Source: Zanthoxylum bungeanum (taxonomy: Eukaryota > Streptophyta > Magnoliopsida > Sapindales > Rutaceae). Taken from it: a stretch of 64,000 nucleotides of DNA. The notes beneath the pieces are model-generated. The model made no database searches. It was given only the letters and a program-made list of their open reading frames with translations, and was not told the DNA's origin. This document shows, one piece after another, positions 21,866 to 32,807 of this stretch; the first letter of the stretch is position 1; the number at the start of each line of letters is the position of its first letter. Both the position numbers and the translations under genes were made by a program. The stretch lies in NCBI GenBank assembly GCA_019454045.1, contig SKCR01021403.1:105947-169946 (forward strand), read 5' to 3'.

Positions 21866-24800
21866 CCTATAGCCAATCACTCAAGTGTCCTACACCCGAA
21901 CTATATACGGTTCGCTCAAACTTCTGCTGAGGAAATGCTTTCGTTAGCGGATTTGCATAATTATCATCTGATGCGATTTATTTGATCATCACATCGCCAC
22001 AATGTATGATCCGAACGAATCAGATGTATAATTGAAGTATATATCTGGATCGTTGATGAGACCATTAATTCTTTAGCCTGTGTTGTAGCCTAGCTCAGCT
22101 GCTAACATAACTGTTCCTAATCTGATTAGGATTATTATCTATCCAAAAGGCTTCTATTGCTGCCTCAGCTGCAACAATAATCCACTTTTGTTGTTTATTC
22201 GGTAACAGTATCTTGCTTGGAAGATTTCCAGCTCACTGTTCCGTTATTCAAACTGTATAGTACCTTTGGTACGACATATAGTCGTTTTTTATCGGTTAGG
22301 AAACTTGCAGCAGTGAACCCAGTCACTTCAAGTTCTCCTTGTCCATAGTATAAGAAAGCATCATTAGTTCATCTAAGATACTAAAGGATGTTCTTAACAT
22401 CAATCCAGTGACTATCACTTGGATTGGCCCGATTGTGACTCCATATGATCAAACCGTATGAGACACCAGGTCGCATACATTTATTTCAATGTACGAGTTC
22501 TCGGAGAGTATCAACAACTTTTAGATCTAACCCAGTAGATCTTTATTCCTAGAATAAAGGTTGTCTCTCCCAAGAATTCTACGGAGAATTTTTCATGAAA
22601 GCCAAGCTTTCACCGATTATATTATGGGAATATCATTTCCAATAAATGATATGTCATCATTACTTAGGACATTCACTGTCAGTGCGCTCCCACTAAACTC
22701 CTTATATGCACAAGAATCACTTTCGTTTTTGAATTAAATCATATACCATTATGATTACATCAAAACGATAGTTCCAAGAACGCAATGTTTGCTTCAATCC
22801 ATCCATGGATCGAATTAACTTGCAAACCTTGTTTACTGGTTTTGGTACGATAAAACTGTCAGGATGTTATAAACATCCTCCAAAAGGTTTCCGTTAAGGA
22901 AAGCGGTTTTGGCATTCAGCTGTCATATTTCATGAATGAAACATGCAGCATTAGCAAGCATTGTCCGAATGGATTTAACAATGGCAACAGGTAAAAGGTT
23001 TCGTCGTAATCGACACAATGTTGATAACGATACATTTTCGCTACAAGCCTAGCTTAGTACGTTGGTATGTTGCCTTCCATGTATGTCTTCCTTGAAGACT
23101 CATATAGTACCAATAGGCACAATTCCTTCCGGTACATCAACAAGTATCCAAACTTGGTTGGTATACATGGAATCCATTTCGGACATCATGACACTTTGCC
23201 ATAATAGGGAGTCGATACCTTGTATCACTTCCTCATACGTAGTCAGATCATTTTCCTCAATAAGATTGACATCTTTATGAGGTGAGATCAGAAACCCATA
23301 CCTCCTAGGTTGTTTTCTGACTCTCTCCGACTTACGCGGTTCTTGTGTATTCGAAGATTATTGGTATAGTTACATCCTTGATGAACTATTTGTGTTCCAT
23401 TAAGGAATCGGTGCCTGGAATAGTATTACTTTGATTTTCATCGAGTTTTACTTTCCTCCCACTTACCACTGCATATAGGTATTCCTCTTAGGAAAACCGC
23501 ATGGCGAGCAAAATTACATTGTTCTCTAGTGAGTTGTATAAGTACTATACTTTGGTTTCCCTAGGATAACCCACAACTTAGGCACTTATCTGATTTGGGT
23601 TTTATTTTGGTATCATCCAAACATATGCCTAGCATACCCAAATCTTCAGGATTGAGAAAACCTAGTTTCTTTCCTGTTCATATCTAATATGAGGTTTGTC
23701 TAACAGATTTTCATGGAACCTTATTCCAAATAAGTTTTGCACTGTTAAATGCGTATCCGTTGAAGGAAATGGTAGCTCAGAGCGACTCATGATTAACCTT
23801 ATCATGTCTAACAAAATTCGGTTTCTCTGTTCGGACACACCGTGAAATTGACGTGTTCCGGGAGGAGTCCTCAATGAAATAATACTATACTCTTTCAAGT
23901 ATTTGAGAAACTTATTGATTAAGTATTTTCATCATGGTCTAATCATGATGTTTTAATACTTTAGCCGATCTGTTTGTCTACTTCGTGTCGAAACTCTTTG
24001 AATTCATCAAAAGTTTTCGATCCGTGTTTCTCAAAAGAAACACATAACCATAACGCGATGCCACATCCGTAAAGGTCACGAAACATTCATATCCACATGT
24101 AGCCTAGCTAGACATGGGCCCACTTACGTCACTATGAACGAGGGCTAGCAGATCGGTGGCATTTACACTTTTACCAAGTAAAAAGTATTTTAGGCATTTT
24201 GCCTAATAAACAAGATTCGTAGACATTATTTGAATGGAATCAAATTTGTCCTAGTACCCACTCTTCGAAAGTGTGGATATACGAGTCTTGTTTATTGTGT
24301 CCCAGACAACAATGCCACTTATAAGTCTCAACTGATTAATTCAGTTTGAGTTATTTGTTTGTCATGCGTTTGAGATTTATTTATATTCAAAATATAAATA
24401 TTGTTATTCACATCTAATGTGTTTATCTCAATATCATATTTATAAAATAAAACACTTTAGTGTTCTAGAATATAAAGGTATACCCGCAACAGGTTAAACC
24501 TTGATATAGAGATAATATTTCTAGTCAAACTAGTTACATTGTAATAGTTTCCTAATTTAAGTCCATACCCGAAGGGTAGTTCCTAAACTTAGGTTTCTAC
24601 GGTTAAAACAGCGACTGTCGTCCCATTTCCAATTCGTAGATAAATCTCATCTGAAGTCAGTATCCTGCTTATCAGCAGATTCTGCACACCAGTACATATT
24701 TATATACCACATCCAGTATCTAAAATCCAATTTTAATACTAGTAGTGAACATGTTTATGACAAACATATTTGAAGCCGGAGCCTTGCACCGTCTTCACTT

Positions 24801-27232
24801 CCTTCATGTCTGCCTTATCCATACGGCAGTCACGCTTTCAGTGACCCCGTTTGCCATAGTTTAGGCAGACATTTTGGGATATATCATATGTCTTCCCAGA
24901 AGATTATAATGATTTTGTCTTTGCCCCTTTTTCCACACCCCAAAAGCCTTCAGCCAATCCTTGGCCTTCTAGAATGTCGATATAAGATGCGCCTTGCGCT
25001 TCTTGCCCTATTGCAAACTTTGGCTTTTTCTCTTTGAGTATGGCCATTAACTCTCCAAGAGTTTTCTATTGCAATTTGTACTTCTAAGATCTAAGGATAT
25101 ATCTATGAAGATCCTTCAATTTCAATATCACACTATAAGGATCTAATCCTTAGTTCTGACTAAGAAATTAATGAGTCTTTGCGGCAAGCATAATGGATTA
25201 AGTACTAAAGTTATCATCACATGAATATTCCAAATATCATGTTCTACTATTTGCTCAACTCCGGGCTTAGGCTCGAGACATCACTATATCAAATAAAGTA
25301 ACTTCTCGGTTTCCAGGACTATCCTGAGATTTTATTCCCAATCTGAAAATTAAAGTCGTTTAATAACATTTTCACCCAGGATTATGGTTTAAACACTAAT
25401 CTTTCAGTTATTCTTGATTGCTATAGTCCAACTATCCAATCAACGATTTTATGTACAATTTAATATAATGATTACTATAGTCCAACTATATAATCAACTA
25501 TAATTTAATTGGTTAAATTCAATTATATTGATTACTATAATCCAATTATAAAATCAACTATTAATTGAAATAGTTTGAATACAGTCCAACTGTTTAATTA
25601 AAACAACGATTAAATATTAGTCCAACTAATATACTAATTATTTGACGAAAAATTGAAATGAGCGCGTATTGGCAAGTAACTAAACGAATATTGCAAATTT
25701 AATACTTGCCTCCCACTATTTTTCGGCGAGCCTCTAACCCTCTGTGGAGTACTCGGGAAACCTTATTTCCTAGTGGTCTAGGATCCCGTTAAATAACACA
25801 TAATCTTTACTTTGGCCAACAAATTGTATGATAATTAACTAGGTAAATCTCTAAGATCAATTGGATCCCATCTAATTCCTAGATCCAGTAGGTGGACATC
25901 CAAGTCCGAAATATATATCTTATATATGCCAATATATCAGATATATTCCCAAACATTTTTCCTCTGAATCAATTAAGCCTTGGCTTTGGCACAACAAACT
26001 TAATGATCCCAGTTAAGCGAAACCCATTGACTTTGGAAAACTTCGTAATCGATGTCGATGGACAAGAAGTGATCTTGACTTTGGCCAACAAATCAAAACT
26101 TGGACAAGACACCAATACGGAACAAAGCCTTCATGATTCAAACACATCCGTGACGGAAAAAGGTCTTGACTTTGGCCAACAAACCAGTGCCAATCTTGGA
26201 TCTTGAGTAAGAATCACTCAATGGAAGGAAAAACGCTTAATATATGTGGAGGGTTTTTCGCGTAATTGGCAACCAATTAATTATCTTTGTTAAGGTCTCA
26301 TCATCATACACCCTTAAACATGCATTCTAAACACATAATAAGGCAAATAAATATAATAATGATATGCGGATTGATACTTAACACATTGTTCCTAGAACAA
26401 ATCTCTCTATTTCCTCTCTCCCGCTAACCAAAGTATTACTTCTACCCGATTACATAACACTTCTAAAGAAACCTCATTTTCATTGAGGGGAATAGGTGAG
26501 AAGAGAAATACACAGAGTCAAGAGGTAATAGGCTGGACACGCAGGTCCAATTTATTAAATTCTAATTTTATTACAACAATTTCCAAAATTGCCCTCACCC
26601 ATCTAATATCCATCTGATATGCATTATTCATACATCGCATCCATGTATTCACACAAGCATGTTATCAATCAATATAATCCAATTAATTAATCTGAAAATT
26701 AATCACCATCCAATGTTCAAACAACGATTTGATTTTGCGCGAGTCCAACTCGTTTTACGAATAAGTACTCAAAGTACGAATTCTTGAATTATATTAAACT
26801 ACAATATTAAATCCAATTCAATTTGTATTTAATACTAATTCTTTATTTAATTCCAAATTAAATATTTACACTCTTTAATGTGCCTTTACGACTTAGATTC
26901 CAAATCTAATCGTTACGGGTCTCAAAGCCCGATTAACATCTAATGTCAATTTAATTAAAGTCCAATGGGCTTTTAATTAATTTCTTAAGGCATGGACTTT
27001 TGGTCAATATGGGTCAAACCCAAATACCAAAGCCCATTTCAGGAATCACCCTTATTTGCCAAGAAATCAATTTAGGCCCATTAGGCCCAATTAAAATATT
27101 AAAGGTCCATTAAGTCATATTTGGACTTTATGGATATGGTTTTGGGCCCAATTGGATCCAACCAATTAGCCTAAACCAAACTTGGCCCAACCAAGCCCAT
27201 TAAGCACAATTACAACTTTACAAGCCCAATTC
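21866..27232 (-). pseudogene. copia-2 degraded polyprotein region and leader
   Basis: Read on the minus strand: RNase H end with NPLTKAFPQQKFE (about 21900-21960), RT remnants (about 22100-23600), integrase with GVSEQRNRILLDM (near 23830; catalytic Glu kept) and a preceding core piece with SRYGYVF (about 24040), and a damaged zinc knuckle in which the second Cys is Tyr (about 24830-24880). Gag lies upstream of that. Frameshifts and stops are frequent, so only short open pieces remain. From about 25750 to 27232 the sequence is non-coding leader. It has a repeated phrase CTTTGGCCAACAAA (about 25814, 26082 and 26168) and many GGGCCCAATT-like words (26950-27230). Confidence 0.8.
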
Positions 27233-27237
27233 CAAAT

Positions 27238-29297
27238 TGTTGGAATTCTCTACGGTCCCAAGATCATTTATCAAGCATAAAACACATGTGAATACATTCA
27301 AAGAGTTGCGGAATACTCACAATGATCGGTTGAGACGATGAGGCAACGAACAAAAATGATTTTCTACCTCCTTACTGCTCACAGCAGTGAGCTGCTTGCA
27401 GTCCCCATTTTCGGTCATTTGGATCATCTTCGTCAAGCTCCAAGCTTCGTCAAACGATTCCAAGCTCATGGGTGGACTTCCATATCACCTTCGCATGTCT
27501 CTCGAAGTGCTAGCTCTCATGATTTTTGCCACAAAAATCAAGCACTTTGCTTCCCATTTCCTTCTTGGCTCTCGGCAGTGGACTGACAAACCAGTGAAGA
27601 AATGCCCTTGTTGGGCGTGAGATGAAGAGAGAAAAATTGGCTCCAAATTCGTAAGCATAAAGAGAGAGAATGAAGTTGTGTATTAGCTTATTTGATTTCC
27701 AAAATCAAAAATAAACATATACCAAAAAATTGTGTAAAAGCTTTCCAAAAGTCAACACACAAATTTTGGCTCCAAAATAGCATTAAATGCTTGCCATCAA
27801 CTTCCATCAACTCACATCAATCAATCAATCAATTGTCACATCACTCAAAGAGACATGTGATTTGACGCTTGATGTGACTAATGATTCGACGCTTGATTTG
27901 ACTTGCGTGCCGCACTCGAATTCGAAATGCGAATGCGCTCGCAAACAATCTCGAGCTCGGGTTCGCTAATTCCAAATTAACGAATTTTCCGTTGCGACGC
28001 AATTAAATGATTATGCCAGGCGAAATCACTATTCACGTCGCTAACGAATTAATTCTAAATTAACTCGTTCGCCCAAATTAAAATCTAATTTTAATTCCGC
28101 GTCGAAATCCAATTTTGTATAATATATCGAATATATTATTTAATCGATTAATTCCAAATTAATCGTTATCTCTCTTTAAATGATATTTTATCCCAGATAA
28201 AATATCTCCGCAATTAATCCCAGATTAATTTTCTCTCTCATCTAATTAATCCAAGATTAATTAAAGTGCAAGTCATACGTCATAGGTGAATCTTCGGGAA
28301 GCGACCCATGACATCCCCGGATATGTTGGCAAGAAATTCGGTCGTCAGACTATCCGAACACGTAAGTATCTAGTACTATGTTTATACCGATTTATAAGAC
28401 AAGGTTGGCTTCTAGCAAAGCGCCATGCCTACCCAATTCTCCAGAAATATCCTTACAGGAATAAAGGATCTATATCAGGCGTATTATACGTAGTATTGTG
28501 TATGTCGATCCAGTATCGAATGATCACGTGCTAGGCCTGGGGCTGGAATTGTGTCTGCCCCGTACGAAGCACATGTCGGATGTCTGGTGACTAGTCTCTA
28601 TAATCGGATATACATGACCTAGTCATAATATCCCGATAGATGCAGTATTTAAGAGAACCAGTCTCGTATCCTACGTGACCATCATCTCCATATGACTAGA
28701 GTGATACTTCCGTCTTGACATCACACCCAACACACTACGATTCTCGATATACCCAGAAGAGGCGTACACAGAAACCGGTTAAAGCCCTGGATGACCAAAA
28801 CCAAAGTATATTGATTGTCGTAAGTATTAGCGGTGCAAGTCTCAGGTTAAGACCAAATACACCTACCCTGATTTCGGACTTCCATAGACACATAGTCATA
28901 CTACCAATGGAATTCCGAGGGGGTCTATCCAGAGCGAAGCTGTTTCCCGTACCATCGGTAAAACACAACCTTCTATTACACTTGCATGAGTATCCTATAC
29001 CCAAATATATAAGAACTATGTCGTTGTGCCCTCACAACGCGCACAAGTGTAATACTAGTCTTTTACGCATTTATCGATGTCCAATCTCGATATTTAATGA
29101 TTTATCCTTCGTGGACTGATACTGTCTCATATCATTCTCAATCCAGGAACAAATCATAGGGACCTCCTATCATTTATACATCTTGGTGATCTAATGACAA
29201 ATGATAAGAGAGCAATCTCCTTTGTCACATAGTTAATTTGTACAAAAACACCATGATTTGTACAAATAGTGACGCTATGGGTCATAATTGTCCAACA
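27238..29297 (-). repeat. Solo LTR of a copia-2-related family (2060 bp)
   Basis: Ends TGTTGGAATTC...GTCCAACA form short inverted ends, with perfect target copies CAAAT at 27233-27237 and 29298-29302. The sequence parallels the copia-2 LTRs over most of its length but is clearly more different from them than they are from each other, especially at its plus-strand left end. No PBS, PPT or interior is attached, so it is a solo LTR left by LTR-LTR recombination after insertion into the copia-2 leader. Confidence 0.93.
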
Positions 29298-29302
29298 CAA
29301 AT

Positions 29303-29801
29303 TTGGCCCAATTAATTAAATTACCAAAATTCCAAATTTCATAATTTAATTAACCTAAAGTGTATGCATAATTAATTACTCAAATTAATATTCCCAAAAC
29401 ATCAATTTATATAATTAGTCATGCTTATCATCATCAAAACATGTCCAACACATTTGAATCAAAAAATCATATCATTTTACATGCTACATAGTCACGGCAT
29501 TTTAGGGGTTTTATTGTCAGATTCGGTTTCAATCCAATTGAATCCTAAATCAACATTTCACTAATGATTTCAACTCATCCAAAGATCAAAATCAAAAAAA
29601 TTCTATGACATTAGGGCACCAATATGTTTCGGCCAAGCCATAATTTTGGGGGAAATTTGATCCAATCCAATTTTCACAAAATTGATCACAAATAAATCCA
29701 AGTCATTCATATACAAGCATGCTCAAACAAGTAATTTCACTCAAACATGCTCAAATTCAATTTACCCAAATTTTACCCTAATCAAATTTCGTGCTCAAAA
29801 T
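29303..29801 (-). other. copia-2 leader between solo LTR and PBS
   Basis: AT-rich non-coding part of the copia-2 interior on the PBS side of the solo LTR. No gene or clear repeat is seen. Confidence 0.7.
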
Positions 29802-29815
29802 GGCTCAAGATACCA
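29802..29815 (-). other. copia-2 primer binding site
   Basis: Minus strand TGGTATCTTGAGCC begins one base after the LTR. It starts like the Met-tRNA PBS (TGGTATC) but the second half differs from CAGAGCC. Confidence 0.65.
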
Positions 29816-29816
29816 T

Positions 29817-31802
29817 TATTTGGTTTCTAGATTAGTCTCATGATCAAATCAAGCAATGAAATCATGTGCGAATACAACAAAGAAGCATGGCGGAATCATA
29901 CTTACATTGAACGGCTTTTGCGATGCGAGGAACAACAAAAATCTTCAAGCTTTGACTCCAAGAAGCTCACGGCAATCACCAATTTTTTGTGCTCCATTTT
30001 CGGTCCTTCAAGCTCCAAGCTTAGTGTGCATTCCATGCCCACGGGTGGGTTTCCCTATCACCTTCGTAAGACTCTGGATGTGTGCTAGCACCTTGGAAAT
30101 TTTGGCCACAAAATTCCCTAATTTCTTCCTCTTCATTCTCGGCAATTGCAGTAATTTTGGGGAAGAAAAATAGCCCAAGGCCGTGAGAGGAGAAGAGAAG
30201 AATGAGAGAGGAAAATCAAAAGTGTTGTGTGTAAAAATTGATTTCAAAAACCAATTAAAATGTTATACCAAATATTTGGTATTTTTCATTTAATTTCTTA
30301 CACAAATTGGAATGTAAAACAAGTTATCATCATTGTCACCAAAACCCATCACCAAAAGCAACTAAATATGACAAGTGATGTGACAAGTGGGCCCCACTCG
30401 ATTCAAAATGCGAGTGGGCTCGCAAACACTCCCGGGCTCGGGTTCGCTAATTCCGAATTAACGAATTTTCCGTTGCGACGTAATTAAATCAAATTTAATT
30501 AAATAATTATGCCTAGTAAAATTATTATTCACGTCGCTAACGAATTAATTCTAAATTAACTCGTTCGCCCGAATTAAATTCTAAATTTAATTCCGCGTCG
30601 AAATCCAATTTCGTATAATATATCGAATATATTATTTTATCGATTAATTCCAAATTAATCGTTATCTATCTTTAAATAATTTTTTATCTCAGATAAAATA
30701 TATCTGTAATTAATCCCAGATTAATTTTCTCTCTCTTTTAATTAATCCCAGATTAATAAAGCGCGAGTCATACGTCATCGGTGAATCTTCGGGAAGCGGC
30801 CCATGAGATCCCCGGATATGTTGGCAGTAAATACGGTCGTCGGACTATCCGAACACGTACGTACCTAGTACTACATTTTTACCGATTTACAAGACATGGT
30901 TGGCTTCTAGCAAAGCACAATGCCTACCCAATTCTCCAGAAATATTCTTATAGGAATATGTGATCTATATCAGGCGTAGTATACGTAGTATTGCGCATTA
31001 CGATCCAGTATCGGATGTCACGTGCAAAGTCTGGGGCTGGAATTGTGTCTGCCTCGTACGAAGCACATATCGGATCTCTGGTAACTAGTCTCTATAATCG
31101 GATAATCATGACATATTCATATTACCCTGATGACTGTAGTACTTAAGAGCACCAGTTTCGTATCCTAAGAGATCATCATCTCCACTATGACTGGAATGAT
31201 ACTTCCATCTTGACATCACACCCAATACACTACGATTCTCAATATACCCAGAAGAGGCGTACACAGAACCTGTTAAAGCCCTGGACAACCAAAACCAAAG
31301 TATATTGATTGTCGCAAGTATTAACGGTGCAAGTCTTAGGTTAAGACCAAATACACCTACCCTGATTCGGACTTCCATAGACACATAGTCATACTACCAA
31401 TGGAATTACGAAGGGTCTGTCCAGAGAGAAGTTGTTTCCGTACCATCGGTAAACACAACCTCATATTACACTTGCATGAGTATCATATACCCAAATATAT
31501 GAGAACTATGTTGTTATGCTCCCACAACGCGCACAAGTGTAATACTAGTCTTTTACGCATTATCGATGTCCAATCTCGATAATACTCTGACTAGGGATAT
31601 TTAATGATTAAACCTTCGTGGATTGATACTGTCTCATATCATCTCAATCCGGAACTAATCATATGGACCTTCTATCATTTATACATCTTGGTAATCTAAT
31701 TACAAATGATAAAAGGGCAATTTCCTTTGTCACATAGTTAATTTGTACAACAACACCACGATCTGTACAAATAGTGATGCTATGGGTCATAATTGTCCAA
31801 CA
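29817..31802 (-). repeat. copia-2 5' LTR (1986 bp)
   Basis: Partner of 19864-21852. Its inner end reads ATA where the partner has ACA, one of few visible differences. It is bounded on the plus-strand right by target copy GCTGT (31803-31807). Confidence 0.95.
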
Positions 31803-31888
31803 GCTGTTACGTATTCTGGTTTAACACCAACACTGGTACCACAAAACACACAGATGTTTTCAACCCGTCTTCTTGAAGTAGCTTCCAT
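31803..31888 (-). pseudogene. LOG-like frame, N-terminal part
   Basis: ATG at 31888-31886 opens MEATSRRRVENICVFCGTS..., matching the LOG N-terminal motif ICVFCGSS. It runs 86 nt to the copia-2 insertion, and the first base of 19858 completes the next codon, so the frame continues exactly after removing copia-2 with one GCTGT copy. The start is preceded by AAAA and, 50 nt upstream, by a splice-acceptor-like CTTTTCAG with a TACTAAT branch-type sequence. See 19324-19863 for function. Confidence 0.85.
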
Positions 31889-31938
31889 TTTTATCTAGAT
31901 GCCTTCAAAGGTGCAATGATAAGTTGAATTTATAGAAC

Positions 31939-31955
31939 CTGAAAAGGATTAGTAA
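31939..31955 (-). promoter_or_regulatory. Putative 3' splice site ahead of the LOG frame
   Basis: Minus strand reads TACTAATCCTTTTCAG: a good branch-point consensus (CTRAY type), a short pyrimidine tract and CAG, 50 nt before the LOG ATG. This is inferred to allow a spliced subgenomic mRNA. Confidence 0.5.
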
Positions 31956-32122
31956 TAATAGCACAAGTATCTTCCAAAGGACGATTAGTAGCAAAATAGT
32001 AAATCGTGAAAGGTCAAAAAGTAGCCTGGATCCTGTCGGAGAAAATAACAAAAAAAATTCACAATTATTAGGAAAAGACAAAGAGATATAATATTTAAAA
32101 TAATTTACAGCTTGATTGACGT

Positions 32123-32671
32123 CTATGCGTCAAGGACAAGCTTCCCATCCAATTTTCTTATAAATTGGCAAACATGGTCTTTTTGAGTCAAATTCCCGAG
32201 ACTTAACTGTTGTCTTTCTTCTTGGAATTGTGTATGTAATTTGCGGATGGCTATATGAAAATATCCACTGGGATGCTTCTCAAGAGTCGAAGATATATCA
32301 TCTAAAGACTCATTACTCAAGCCATCCCTAATGAATTTAATTTTATCTTCGCAATTATCAGACACCATTCCTAAAGAACGACAACGAGTATTGGAATTCC
32401 AGCGTGAACATTTGTAACAAACACTCATTTGCTTAGCTCTACGTTTCTTTGCATATGTGCTTCTTCCAAAACCAGGCAAATAAGAATTATAAGAATCAAA
32501 ATACTCACATGCTAATCAGACTCGTGCTTCGATTACCCAACGAATGTCATTAGGAATACCTTTGATCATCAGAAGTCTCATCCATTCCAAGCGAGTTTTG
32601 TAGACTTTCATCAGAGAATTTTGAGGGAGAGAAGGAAATTGCTTGTGAAGATTTGTGAGAGCTTCTTCCAT
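32123..32671 (-). pseudogene. Small basic C4 zinc-finger-like protein frame between integrase and LOG (one stop)
   Basis: ATG 32671 (MEEALTNLHKQF) opens a 182-residue frame ended by TAG 32123-32125, with one in-frame TGA at 32516-32518 (probably from CGA). After the stop come GFGRSTYAKKRRA, a basic cluster, then CYKC and two further Cys (spacing C-x2-C-x8-C-x9-C), then KIKFIRDGL. This layout (GRSxYAxKRRA, then C-x2-C and two more cysteines, then a short hydrophobic segment) recalls the cysteine-rich nucleic-acid-binding proteins of carlavirus-type flexuous plant viruses, some of which act as silencing suppressors. The resemblance is from motif memory only; the Cys spacing is not identical. 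It could also be a diverged element-specific or host protein. No other copy is in the window. Confidence 0.6.
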
Positions 32672-32687
32672 CTTGAAATGACTTCAC

Positions 32688-32700
32688 CTGCAAAAACTAA
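32688..32700 (-). promoter_or_regulatory. Putative 3' splice site ahead of the zinc-finger-like frame
   Basis: Minus strand TTAGTTTTTGCAG ends 16 nt before the ATG at 32671. It has the pyrimidine-rich tract and CAG expected of a plant acceptor. Confidence 0.45.
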
Positions 32701-32807
32701 CACATACAATAAAACACACCAAATCACAATATATACACAAATTGCATGGGTTGCCTCCCAGCTAGCGCTAAGTTTAACGTCGTCAGCTAGACGTGACTGC
32801 CCGAATG

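Larger units (their letters stand above)
19864..31802 (-). mobile_element. copia-2: Ty1/copia LTR retrotransposon inside the LOG frame
   Basis: LTRs at 29817-31802 (5') and 19864-21852 (3') on the minus strand. Target copies GCTGT lie at 19859-19863 and 31803-31807, and removing the element plus one copy rejoins the LOG frame exactly. The interior shows a PBS, a degraded gag with zinc knuckle, integrase and RT/RNase H remnants, and a PPT. It is heavily mutated, with no long open frame. A solo LTR of a related family (27238-29297) is inserted in its leader region. Confidence 0.95.

Noticed and set aside
28715..29119. 134-codon plus-strand frame
   Set aside because: Inside the solo LTR; similar pieces occur in the copia-2 LTRs with broken frames.
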